Source: Silurus meridionalis
Lineage: Eukaryota > Chordata > Actinopteri > Siluriformes > Siluridae
Direction of reading: 5' to 3'
Assembly (NCBI RefSeq): GCF_014805685.1
Contig: NC_060896.1
Location: 21,482,277 to 21,546,276, forward strand
DNA length: 64,000 nucleotides
Both the position numbers and the translations under genes were made by a program. Position 1 is the stretch's first letter. Each line of letters opens with the position of its first letter. The notes beneath the pieces are model-generated. The model did not search any database. It saw nothing but the letters and a program-made list of their open reading frames with translations, and was not told where the DNA came from. Below are positions 24,079-34,300 of this stretch, piece after piece.

Positions 24079-24630
24079 CAGTACAGACCAAAAGTTTGGA
24101 CACACCTTCTCATTCAAATAGTTTTCTTTATTTTCATGACTATGAAAATTGTAGATTCACACTGAAGGCATCAAAACTATGAATTAACACATGTGGAATT
24201 ATATATGGAATTATATACATAACAAAAAAGTGTGAAACAACTGAAAAATGTCATATTCTAGGTTCTTCAAAGTAGCCACATTTTGCTTTGTTTACTGCTT
24301 TGCACACTCTTGGCATTCTCTTGATGAGCTTCAAGAGGTAGTCACCTGAAATGGTCTTCCAAATGGTCTTGAAGGAGTTCCCAAAGAGATGCTTGGCACT
24401 TGTTGGCCCTTTTGCCTTCACTCTGCGGTCCAGCTCACCCCTAAACCATCTCGATTGGGTTCAGGTCCGGTGACTGTGGAGGCCAGGTCATCTGGCGCAG
24501 CACCCCATCACTCTCCTTCTTGGTCAAATAGCCCTTGATGCCTTCAGTGTGAATCTACAATTTTCATAGTCATGAAAATAAAGAAAACTCTTTGAATGAG
24601 AAGGTGTGTCCAAACTTTTGGTCTGTACTG
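24079..24630 (-). mobile_element. Tc1-like element with long inverted repeats and transposase remnant
   Basis: Inverted arms of roughly 90 bp start CAGTACAGACCAAAAG at 24079 and end with its complement at 24630. Both are flanked by TA, the Tc1 target duplication. Between them, on the minus strand, a stretch near 24450-24520 encodes MTWPPQSPDLNPIE, the conserved motif carrying the third catalytic residue of Tc1 transposases, followed by the C-terminal tail. A stop follows soon after, and the first two thirds of the transposase are deleted. It cannot mobilise itself. Confidence 0.9.
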
Positions 24631-24632
24631 TA

Positions 24633-24715
24633 CATGGGTTCAAATCCCAGCACAACCCAGGCTGCCACTGCTGGGCCCTTGAGCAAGGCCCTTAGCTACA
24701 TGCCATAAATGTAAA
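24633..24715 (+). mobile_element. tRNA-SINE tail fragment
   Basis: 'gggttcaaatcccag' resembles a B-box-like tRNA segment. It is followed by 'gggcccttgagcaaggccc' and 'gccataaatgtaaatg', the shared 3' part of a widespread fish SINE family. The same tail recurs at about 45838-45985 and 55095-55220. The 5' part is absent. Confidence 0.65.
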
Positions 24716-26149
24716 TGTTTGGTTCTGGAGCTACCAAGACAAATATGAAGCAGTTGCGGAGGATGAATGAACAATATATTATACAGAATGTGCCTACTTA
24801 TACCCCATACACACTATTCATATTATTTCCATTAAAACTGTTTACTATTCATGCCTCAATATGTATTTGTTCTTTTAGACTCGTTTATTTAATTTCTTTT
24901 CTGTTCTCTAGGGAATATCCTGCTTAATGTTAAAAAAGCAAGAATTGTTGAGTCTTGTTTTTGTTTATATATAAACTTATAATTGAACACGTATTCATGG
25001 TACAGACATGCCTGTTGAATTTGGTATGTGTTAGCAGATGTGTAGTGTACATGTCAAAATGCAAACACACTTATTCATGTTGTGGTGCCTGATACTAACG
25101 AACTGAAACACTTGAACAGGATTAGTTTGGCTGCTTCTAAACCTGATTAGTGTGATTGACGCCAAAGCCCTTGGTGTGAATGCCAAGTAGCATTACACAC
25201 TGACTTCCTGCCTAAATCACATCCAGATCCCAAGATTGCATTAAAAATTATTTGGACCAGTTTCTTTTATTTTATGAGCTCTTTTATAGTTTGAGAATAT
25301 TAATATTGAAGTCTTGGGACATGAATCATAAAGTTCTCTTTCAAATACAGTATTTCCCATGTAGTGGAAGGAGAAAACATTCCAATATTTTGATCTTCCT
25401 TCCCTTTGGATTTTCTGCTCGGTGGTAGAGAGATTGACATGCTACAGTATATGAGCCATTGTATATGATTTATATTATTTCTGCATACCATAGAAGAAAG
25501 AAATATTTAATCTTAAGATAAAAGGTGATGAATCAGAAAAAAATATTTTTGTAGTGATTTGTTCATCTAAGGAAAGTTAAGCCTGAATTATGATCATAAA
25601 AATAAAAAAGCTCAACAACACATCATAACAGGGCATGTAGGTCTTTCTTTATTTCTCCAGAAACGCTGGGCCAGTTTTACTCAGTGCATCAGTAAAACAA
25701 ATGATTAAAAAAGATTTTTCTCTGGAGTTAATTTTTATTTTGATAAGAAAGGATGTCTTGAATAAATGTGTGTTGCATTGACGGTTTTAATTTAGCCTCT
25801 TTTAGCTTTATTTATCTTTATTTTTTAGATAAAAATGGTCAGACATGCGCTCTCACGTGTTAATAAAACTAGTGCCATTAAAATTAATTTGCGTTATTAA
25901 CACATTCATTTTGACAGCCCTAATATATTTTTAAAAGTGGAAATAAAATACAAATTATGTCGAAAATTACATAAGCTACTTATTTGTAACAATCGCAACT
26001 CAAAATGAAATTAAATAAGAGTGAAATGAAACATTTTTGAAATATCTTTTTTATTTATTAGATCCATTAAAGTCCAAGTAAAGTACTTTTGTCCAGTTGA
26101 TATCAGTTGATGAATTTTTATCAATTGAATACTTCACTCCTATTCTGTG
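24716..26149. other. p2ry6 upstream region, no gene recognised
   Basis: AT-rich DNA, probably intronic or upstream of the p2ry6 coding exon because that exon begins after a splice acceptor. A MITE-like terminus 'attcattttgacagccct' lies at 25904-25921. No 5' non-coding exon of p2ry6 could be identified. Confidence 0.45.
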
Positions 26150-26183
26150 CTTTAATTCTCCCTCTCATTCTTCTCTATTTTAG
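26150..26183 (+). other. predicted splice acceptor of the p2ry6 coding exon
   Basis: A pyrimidine-rich run (ctttaattctccctctcattcttctctattttag) ends in AG at 26183, 23 bp upstream of the start codon. P2Y genes commonly have one coding exon preceded by 5' non-coding exons, which fits. The upstream exon was not located. Confidence 0.6.
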
Positions 26184-26206
26184 AATGTAAATCGATCGTT
26201 GCTCGG

Positions 26207-27219
26207 ATGGAGAATGCTTCCTCTTCAATTGCAGTTCTTCCGTCCTGCACCTACAATGAGGATTTTAAGCGTATCCTCCTCCCAGTGGTCTACAGTGTGG
26301 TCTTCGTCCTCGGCTTGCCGCTCAATTTTGCTGTCATCCTGCAGCTGTGGGCAACCAGACGATCCCTGACTCGGACCAACATCTACACACTGAACCTTGC
26401 GGTGGCCGACATACTGTATGTTTGCTCTCTCCCTTTACTCATCTACAACTACGGAAGTCGAGATTACTGGCCCTTGGCGAGTTGACGTGCCGATGGATAC
26501 GCTTCCAGTTCTACAGCAACCTGCACGGCAGCATCCTTTTCCTTACCTGCATCAGCGTTCAGCGCTACCTCGGCATCTGCCATCCATTATCCCCATGGCT
26601 TAGAAGAGCAGGACGAAAGCTGGCCTGGGCTGTGTGTGCCAGTGTTTGGATCATTGTAACATTTCTGTGTGCACCTACGTTTGTATTTGCAGCAACAGGC
26701 ATCCAAAGAAACCGTACCGTGTGCTACGATTTGAGTGTGCCTGAGCGCTCAAGGCAGTACTACCCGTATGGCATGACTCTTACATGCCTGGGTTTCCTGT
26801 TGCCCTTTATGGTCATTGTGGTGTTGTATTGCAAGATGGCACGGGTTCTGTTCCAACCAGATGATGCCAGTGGTGCGGCCGCCAAGGAGAAGAAATGCAG
26901 AGCTGTGAGGATGATCGCCATTGTGGTTCTGGTGTTTGCCGTCAGCTTTCTGCCATTCCACGTGACCAAAACCTTGTACCTTATAGTGAGAACCTTGCCT
27001 GACGCTCCATGCCATCTCAGGAACTTTTTATCGGTGGTGTATAAGAGTACGAGGCCCTTTGCAAGCATGAACAGCGTGCTCGATCCCATCCTGTTCTACT
27101 TCACAAAACCCAAATTTCGACGTGGCACCCGCTCCTTGCTGCTCAGGATCACTACATTAAGAGACAACAGCAAGCAAGAAGAAAGAACCCCACAAAGCTT
27201 ACTAAACAAAAAAACATGA
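26207..27219 (+). CDS. p2ry6: P2Y purinoceptor 6-like GPCR, one-base frameshift
   Basis: A G-protein-coupled receptor of the plasma membrane; by family, a UDP-responsive, Gq-coupled P2Y6. The start at 26207 gives MENASSSIAV with an N-glycosylation site (Asn3). Frame 1 covers TM1 (about residues 24-47) and TM2 (57-80, NLAVADILY) to residue 90. A stop at 26483 follows. The receptor continues in another frame from 26476 with GELTCRW (TM3 cysteine), LHGSILFLTCIS, the DRY-region variant QRYLGICHPL, ATGIQRNRTVCYDL in loop 2, TM6 FLPFHVTK (P2Y HxxK) and TM7 KSTRPFASMNSVLDPILFYF. One missing base in 'cccttggcgag' explains the break. With it the protein would be about 337 residues, against 328 in human as I recall. 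Everything else is intact, so I favour a sequence error or recent mutation over an old pseudogene. P2RY2/4 are less likely given the exact P2Y6-type blocks. Confidence 0.9.
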
Positions 27220-27395
27220 AGGTTATGAAATATGACAGAATGCTTCTACCAAGGTTGAAGACCTGAGCAAGAAGAGTTGCAAAACTTTCCAATGTTAAAA
27301 CCATTCTTGAGTGTGACTATTCATGAATTATGCAAATAGTAAATTTCATCATATAGAAAAGTAAAAAAACAAAAACAAAAAAAAAACCCACTATC

Positions 27396-27401
27396 AATAA
27401 A
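27396..27401 (+). other. candidate p2ry6 polyadenylation signal
   Basis: AATAAA 177 bp after the stop codon, in an A-rich setting. It is the first canonical hexamer downstream. Other AATAAA copies occur by chance in this AT-rich DNA, so the true 3' end is unproven. Confidence 0.4.
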
Positions 27402-27957
27402 ATATAGAAATGAAATATTTAAGAAAAAAAACATTTTTTTTTTTTATAAGATTTTTAGTTTGCCTAAAGTGTAGTATTAATTCATTAATATTACCTTATT
27501 CAATCATTTTTACATTGATATGCTGATGTGGCATAAAACTATTTAATGTTGAATTAACCATTTTTTTTTAAACCAAAATCAACACATAATCCCAATTTCA
27601 GTTAATCACAGGTTTCACGAATTGTGAATTACACACAGTTTTTTTCTTTTAACAATACAAAATATAATATTTTTTTACAGAATAGAATATTAGAATAGAA
27701 TATTACAGAATATAAGGAATTATATGATCTATAATATTTCTAAAAAAACTATTCTCCTCATCTAATGTGTATAGTACACAAATATTTTCTGTGAAACTGG
27801 AGAAAGTCCTTCATTGGCTTCCAAGGTAGAAGAGAAACTGGGCAATTTTATTTATAAAATGTGAAAGTATTAATTATTTTTTTAGTTATGACACACACAC
27901 TGTATATACATACACACATACACGTTTATTAGTTGTGACACAAAATTTATATATTTA

Positions 27958-28026
<69 letters not shown>

Positions 28027-28354
28027 GTCAGGTCTAAAAGGCAGGTTGTACAGAGCACTAAAAAAGCAGATTATATATATTTATATTTAGTATGACAATA
28101 AATAGGACAGTGGTAAAGTCATGAAAAAATACCCTATGTTTTACCATAGGACTCCCAAAAACTGTTTATACCCAGGTCTAAAGTTAGTTAATTAGATAAT
28201 TATATGAGCTCTGTGCTCATCTTAGTACTCTTTTTTCCACATAACATCCTTTCATAACTCTTCGACACGTGTATACTGTGTTTAATTTGATTTGTTTGAA
28301 TGATTTACACCTCAGCCTTTACATTAAATCTGACAAATGACATGATTGACAGAG
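27402..28354. other. p2ry6 3' flank, no gene
   Basis: AT-rich DNA with a GT/AT microsatellite at 27956-28024 and no coding sequence. Part may be p2ry6 3' UTR. Confidence 0.5.
27956..28024. repeat. (GT)n(AT)n compound microsatellite
   Basis: A GT run passes into a run of about 27 AT units. Confidence 0.95.
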
Positions 28355-28965
28355 ATTATCTCGAATGGGCAATGGAAGAAGGTGGTGTCATCTGATGAAT
28401 CTCAGTGTCGTTAACATTGCTTACCTATGGAAAAGATGCCATCAGGAAAGGAAGAGGGTCATGCCGGTGGAGGCACTTTGGTGCTCTGGGCAATGTTCTT
28501 CTGCAAAACCTTGGCTTCTTGCATTTAAGTGGTTCTTACTTTTATATTACACATACCACCTATTTAAACATTTACATTGGTATTCCTGTGGCCTTTTTTC
28601 AACACAGTATATGCCCTGCTAAACTGCAACTCGCCGGATCTTAATCCAAATAAGCTTTTTTGTAGGATTTACCGGATAAATAAGTCCGATACATTAAGGT
28701 CAGGGGTGCAACTGCACTTCTGCAGAGGGGTATGCAAGATCATGGTTGGTTGAAATAGTGAGGTAAATACATTACACTACATGCAGTGGTTGTGCATCTT
28801 CCCCTATGTGCAGTGCCCTTATATGTGCTGTATATTCTGCATACCCCGCAGGTTACACTTCTGATTACGGTCACCCAGCAAACAACATTTAAAGAATCTT
28901 CAAATGTCTTGGGGCCAGATACCACAGCATACCTTTAAAGGTCTTGTGGAATTCATTACTTGGTG
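28355..28965 (+). mobile_element. Tc1/mariner relic, catalytic half, degenerate
   Basis: 'gggcaatggaagaaggtgg', 'gccggtggaggcactttgg' followed by 'gggcaatgttcttctgc', and 'gccagataccacagcatacc' with 'ctgttttggcagcaaaagg' match, in order, the middle and 3' parts of the Tc1 family whose two ends appear at 1770-2259. The equivalent of the HGGGSVMLW motif is recognisable but broken by substitutions and indels. About 200 bp near 28690-28890 looks unrelated, perhaps a further insertion. The 79- and 85-residue open frames here are fragments of this relic. Confidence 0.7.
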
Positions 28966-30329
28966 GTTCAGAGCTGTTTTGGCAGCAAAAGGTGAACCTA
29001 CACATTATTACGCAGGAAGATTTAATGTTGTAGCTGACTGCTGTGTAATCCCTCTACTAGTGTAAATGTAAAAACAGGTGAAGGACACCCTGTAAGACTT
29101 CACTGCTGCAGCCACTAGGTGGAGTGATTTACCAAGAGGAGCTGGCTTCAGTGTGTCTGCTCTTTCTGTAAACTGCACTTAGTTGCCCTAACGTGCTAGG
29201 GAAAGTGTTTATGTTCTGAAAATAATTTTACACACAGTATTTATATAACGAGTAATCATGACTGAATCTATAAACAAGTAAGCATGATACACACTGTATA
29301 AATCTCTAAATAATTATATGAAGGCATAATAAATTGCACTCTTGATTTGAGCATGTCGTAATGCATCTCACACTTAGGACTACACCAACAAACCTATAAA
29401 CGGAAATGTGTGTGGATGTTTAAAGACAATTGTAGTGTAAATTCTTAAATATTATTTACTTTTTTTTTTGGCCTGTGAGAATGTGAGAATAATTTGTAAA
29501 GCTGTAAGTCATCTTGCAGCTTTGTGAGGTTGTAAAACCTGTACATGTGTGTTGTGCATTAAACTTTTAAATGTGAATTTATCTTAAAAAAGAAATTGAC
29601 ATCATTGTAATACTACTTGACTGGATATTGTTATCATTTAGTATTTTGCTTGTCATGTGCTTTTGTGTGCTTTTCTTACGTCTAAAAAAAGGTTTATCTA
29701 AACCTTGCACTAATTTACAGTATTAGAAATCAATCAATCCACTAGAAGTTGTATGTATGTCTTTCCGTGGTCTGTGTCTTCAGGTATATTGTTATATGTA
29801 CAAATACAATGAATAAACACATACAATAAATTTGCATAATTAAAGACCAACTTGGTGCCATCTCAAAACACTGGGTCTCCAGGGTGTTTGCAGTTTTCTT
29901 GCAGGGTGTTTTTTAGTCTAGAGTCAAGCATGCTTTCAGTAATTCTCATCAACTGTGCCTGCCACTAACTTTTAACAGTATTAACACAAGTCCATATCGG
30001 TTATCAGATTATTATGTTACGGATGACTTGTGTATAACTATAAATACTTACACTATATTTATACAGTCTGCTACACAATATCATTATGATTTTTTCGTTT
30101 ATAGATTATTGCACAACAGCTTTCATATATCAAATTGAAACATATACCATGCATCTTCATATTACTGAATAATTTCTGACCAGTATGTATATCTGTACAA
30201 TATGGTAATGGCGATGAATGAACAGAAATGCAAAATCTCATTGCACAATGTAACTGAGCAGAAAAAAGAAATCTGTCCAGGGAGGCTTAGGTTATGAGGT
30301 CAGACTGCAGAATGTAATAGTTGCAGCAG
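28966..30329. other. intergenic, no gene recognised
   Basis: AT-rich sequence with no recognisable protein or bounded repeat. It could hold regulatory DNA for either neighbour. Confidence 0.5.
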
Positions 30330-30580
30330 GCCAGTGCTTAAAATTTTACAGTTGTCCTCATCATTTGTCTCATCTCCAGTCGTGGCGTTATCCTGGTCAG
30401 GATGTAGATGGAATGCTAGTTCATCACGTTATTTTGAGAGGCTGGAGGAAACCAGAGATGCCAGAGGAAACCCATGTAGATACGGCGAGGAGAACAGCGA
30501 GGACTTTGGCGATAGGAATATGAGAAATGAGAAGAATGCTAATCTAGCACACAGGAGGGCAATAAACTCAAATTCAGTGA
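30330..30580 (+). repeat. degenerate dispersed repeat
   Basis: 'gaggctggaggaaaccagag' followed by 'gaggaaacccatgtagatacgg' and 'gaggagaac' is a decayed form of a very widespread animal repeat (consensus roughly gtgggaggaaaccggag then ggaaacccacgcagacacgg). It explains the 123-residue open frame at 30334-30705, which I do not regard as a gene. Confidence 0.6.
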
Positions 30581-30734
30581 CTTGTGTGGAAGGGAATAAT
30601 GCAGAGTGTGAACATGAACTTTTCTGGGAATCAATAGAATCAGATTTTTTATTTATTATTTATTATCATACAGTAGCCCTTAGTCTGCATCCAGGATGTA
30701 AGTAATACCCTCTTAATGTTTATTTAGTGGCATG

Positions 30735-30737
<3 letters not shown>

Positions 30738-30787
<50 letters not shown>

Positions 30788-30788
30788 T
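30738..30788. repeat. (TA)n(TG)n microsatellite
   Basis: About 17 TA units followed by a short TG run. It explains two low-complexity open frames here. Confidence 0.95.
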
Positions 30789-30959
30789 TTCCCATCAGAG
30801 AGGAAGCGCAGTCCTTCTTCCCCCCATTACCCCAGGGGATCTTACTCTCCCCCTTCCCCATACTCAGTCCCGCCCTCCCTCACTCACTCCCACCAGCCAT
30901 TTAGGCATTCAAAACACACACACACACACACAACACAGCACATAAGTCAACCTTAATGA

Positions 30960-31365
30960 TGTCTGAATGACGGTGGACACACCGGCGTCGGAAAGGAAGA
31001 TGCGTTCCCGCACAGACGCTCTCAGCATCCGAAATGGGATTTACTTTGGGGCAACTTTGCGCCGAGTTCAACAAGCTGAAAGCTCAGTGTCCAGACTTTG
31101 AGACTCTTTTCCTCCTTAATGGATGGAAATCAAGCGGAAGGAAAACCAGGTTGGGGAACTCGCGTTTGCGCCAATTTCCCTAAGACGCAAAGTTTTGTAA
31201 AGTTCCGTAAGTTTTGTAAAGTTTTGTTGTTTAAAAAAACACAGAGCCGGGGCAATGGGGACGCGGTGTTAGTTTACAGGTTGTAAAAGCAAACACGCGA
31301 AAAAAAAAACCCTGTGGATTTATCGATCAAACAAACTAATCAAAAAAACACGGAATTTTGACGCA
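30960..31365 (+). promoter_or_regulatory. CpG-richer arhgef17 promoter/5' UTR region
   Basis: CpG density rises sharply compared with the AT-rich flanks (ccggcgtcgg, gcgttcccgcac, gcgccgag, gagccggggc), directly upstream of the arhgef17 start. This is the likely promoter and 5' UTR. ATG codons upstream of the main start, such as 31098 (62 codons, ending before the main ATG), would be upstream ORFs if transcription begins above them. No TATA box was identified and the start site cannot be placed from sequence alone. Confidence 0.6.
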
Positions 31366-34300
31366 ATGGCCGAAAAGGGGGCGCAAAGCAAAAGTGCGGT
31401 TTACCGGAGTGTCTCCTTCAAGAAGCTGCACAACTGGAAGGCCGATAAAAGCGGTTCAGGAGCCGAGGATCAGCGCCACGGCTCGGAGGATTTGGACACT
31501 GGAGGAGCCCTTCCCCCTCCGGCTGCACAGCCCTCGGATATGCGCAGTGCTGCTGTGGCTAGGAAAGTTTCCAAAATCTCAGCAGCCAACCTCTCGAGGG
31601 CAGAGCCGAGGAAGGGCTCCACTCATTCCATTTCACCCTCAGTTCGGCAGCTCTCAGAAAAGTTTGGAACGAGCACAAATTCAGGCAGCACTTCAGCCCT
31701 TCAGTCTGCAACTTCGCACAGGATTAGATCTTCAGATGGATCATCTTCCCAGGACGTTTCAGGACATAGCCCCGATCAGAGCGAAGGAACCCTGAGAGAC
31801 AAACTATCAGATCGCAAGTGTCAAGAATCCGGCTCTGGCTCGGATTCGGATCGACGTCATAAAAGGAAGGTTCGAAAGATCGAAGGTGCCACAAGGGCAG
31901 GTAAGAGTGATTATTCTGAAACCAGTGATGGCTCTGACAGCTTTAGTGGGAACACTTTAAATATAGAAGATGATGTTTGTGTCCTAGGGATTTCATTGTT
32001 CAAGTCTCACCGCCGCCATCGCTCCTCGCAAGGCAAAACTATTCATGTTGATTCGACCTGGCCGAGCGTTACGAAAATTAGAGAGCTTTTTGGTGATGGT
32101 CACAGAAAGAAGTCAATGTCGGATGGAGAGGACTTGAAGTCTGATGACTATCACCTTCACCATTGGTACAGCACAAAAGACGGCAACACGTCCTCTGACA
32201 AAAGCGACAGTCAGTCACCACGGCACTCAAGAGGACACTGGAAGGATATAAACAGCTCAGATCATCATGCTAGCATAAACCAGGGTGTAGACTCTGCTTT
32301 CAGCACTGAAAAGCAGGATGGTGATCTGTGCTCTGTGACGAGAAAACTGTCATCGGATATAAGTAAAGTTGAGATTCAGAAGATTAGCAGACAGGATTTT
32401 ACAGATAGTGACCTGCGACCCACTCCTCCCACCCCTCCACCTCGCAGTAGTTCTGTTGCCCTACCTCTGAAGTCCCATTCTTGTGCTTACCGTGAGCAGC
32501 TGCAGGAGCAGAGACAGAGGGCGAAGCAGCCACAGCCATCAGATAGTTTGCATTCCTCACATAGTTCCTCAAAACCACAGACGGGCTTCTCCGTGGAATC
32601 GGCCAGCTATCGTAAGAGATTTAGCTCTGGAGAAGAGGAGGACGAATCTGGAGGGCACACGGGTAGAGATACACTCGCGTTTGTTTACAGCAGTGAAGGA
32701 ATTGACACACAAAATTCAAAAAGCAAGAATGACGCCTGGGTTAGACTCTTGCATAGGTCTTCAGGTAGTGAGGAAGACAGCCCAGCGGGATTAGCTCATC
32801 AAGTCCGACGTCGTTCTCTGAGGAAAAAGAAGAAAAGCAACTGCAGTAGAGAGAATGAAGAGTCTGATGACAGTGATGAGCAGCATGTGATGATGGAGCA
32901 TCTGGAGCGCTATCAGCGTTCATGTGATTCCCAAATGGAGGGACGTAGGCTTGACAGCTTGAGGCCTAAGGCCTCCTTTAATGGGCAAATGTGGGAGAAA
33001 GGCCACACAGCTCGAGGTTCCTCCATGGTTCAGGAGAGTTACAGGCGGCTGTGTAAAGATTCTGAGGGACAAGTTGGCACAAGCAACGTCCCATTTGTAT
33101 CACGTGTGTCAAAGGTAAACATTCCTTCATTTCTCTCCACTCCCTTGGGGTCACGCTGTAGCAGCAGATATTCCAGCACAGAGACTCTGAAGGCTGAAGA
33201 CCCTGTGAGTTCAACGTCCAGCCGAGCCTCATCTTCTGTTCTAAGCAAAACATATCATGGCAATGCTACGATGTATCGTTCACCTAGTTTTGGGCATGGA
33301 GACAATTTTTCCCGTGCCCCAGTCCGTGTTCGTCCTCGGATGGTGCCTAGCTTGAATCAAGGAGAAGCTACTTCTACTGCTGCAGAAAACAGATTTGGTC
33401 GGCGTTTTGTCGGTCATGAAAAAGATAAAGATAGAATATCCATGTCAAATCCTGATATTGCTTCAGAAACTCTGTCACTGCTGAGTTATGTGAAAACTGA
33501 TTTATCAGAGCTAAGGATGAAGAGGAGAGACCATGACGGTGGGGAAAGTTCAAACTCCAACATTCAAGGTGTAAAAAGCACATCAAATATGTATAGAATG
33601 GGCTTAAGACCCACAGGTTTGAATTCTCGAAGGCCCTCTCTGAAAGACCTCACTGCTACTTTGAGGAGGACTAAATCTTTCACTTATTCAGAGAAACCAT
33701 TAGGGTCGGCGATAAGATGTTCCTCTGAGCAAAGATTGGATTGTGAAAGTGATGGAGATCGAATAATTGTCTCTGACCGAGAGGTGGAGAGTGATGATTG
33801 CAGTGGTTGTTATGACTATGAAGAGCCAATGCCAACCTCTCTACAAGATCTCTATGTTCAAGAAGCAAGACAGGTAATAAGGGATATTTGTCAAATGAGT
33901 GCTAACAAGGATGATGATGATGATGATGATGATGCTATTGTAGGGTTTAAAAGAAATGGGAATTTGGAAACGGTGGAAGCTAATAAAGAAGTGAATAAGA
34001 CAGAGCAAGTGAAGAGGGTAGAAGGACAGACTGTTGATACAGTAAACAAAAAAGAGGCTGATAGAGAAAGTGGAAGTTTACCAAGAGGAAATTCAGAGGA
34101 GAACATGTTTGGTGATAAGTCGTTGGATGAACTTTCAGGACATGAATCAAGTCTGACAGATGAAGGAATTGTCACAGAGCCGGAGGCTGTCTCATATAGA
34201 GGGCTGTCCTCTGGCACAGACTTGCTAGGCCAGACGCTCACTGTTTGGACTCAGTCTGGACTGTATGAGGAACACTCGCCCATTATGACTCCAGAGAAGT

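Noticed and set aside
26749..27089. Minus-strand open frames of 88 and 109 codons
   Set aside because: Antisense shadows of the p2ry6 exon.
26207..27219. Programmed ribosomal frameshift in p2ry6
   Set aside because: No slippery heptamer or downstream structure is evident at 26470-26485, and P2Y receptors are not known to use frameshifting. A base deletion is simpler.
30334..30705. 123-codon open frame upstream of arhgef17
   Set aside because: It corresponds to a decayed dispersed repeat (ggaggaaacc / ggaaaccc words).
33104..33120. Splice donor 'aaaggtaaac' inside arhgef17 exon 1
   Set aside because: The codons on both sides (RVSKVNIPSFL) align with the human protein as recalled, so the site is read as coding, and no good acceptor follows nearby.
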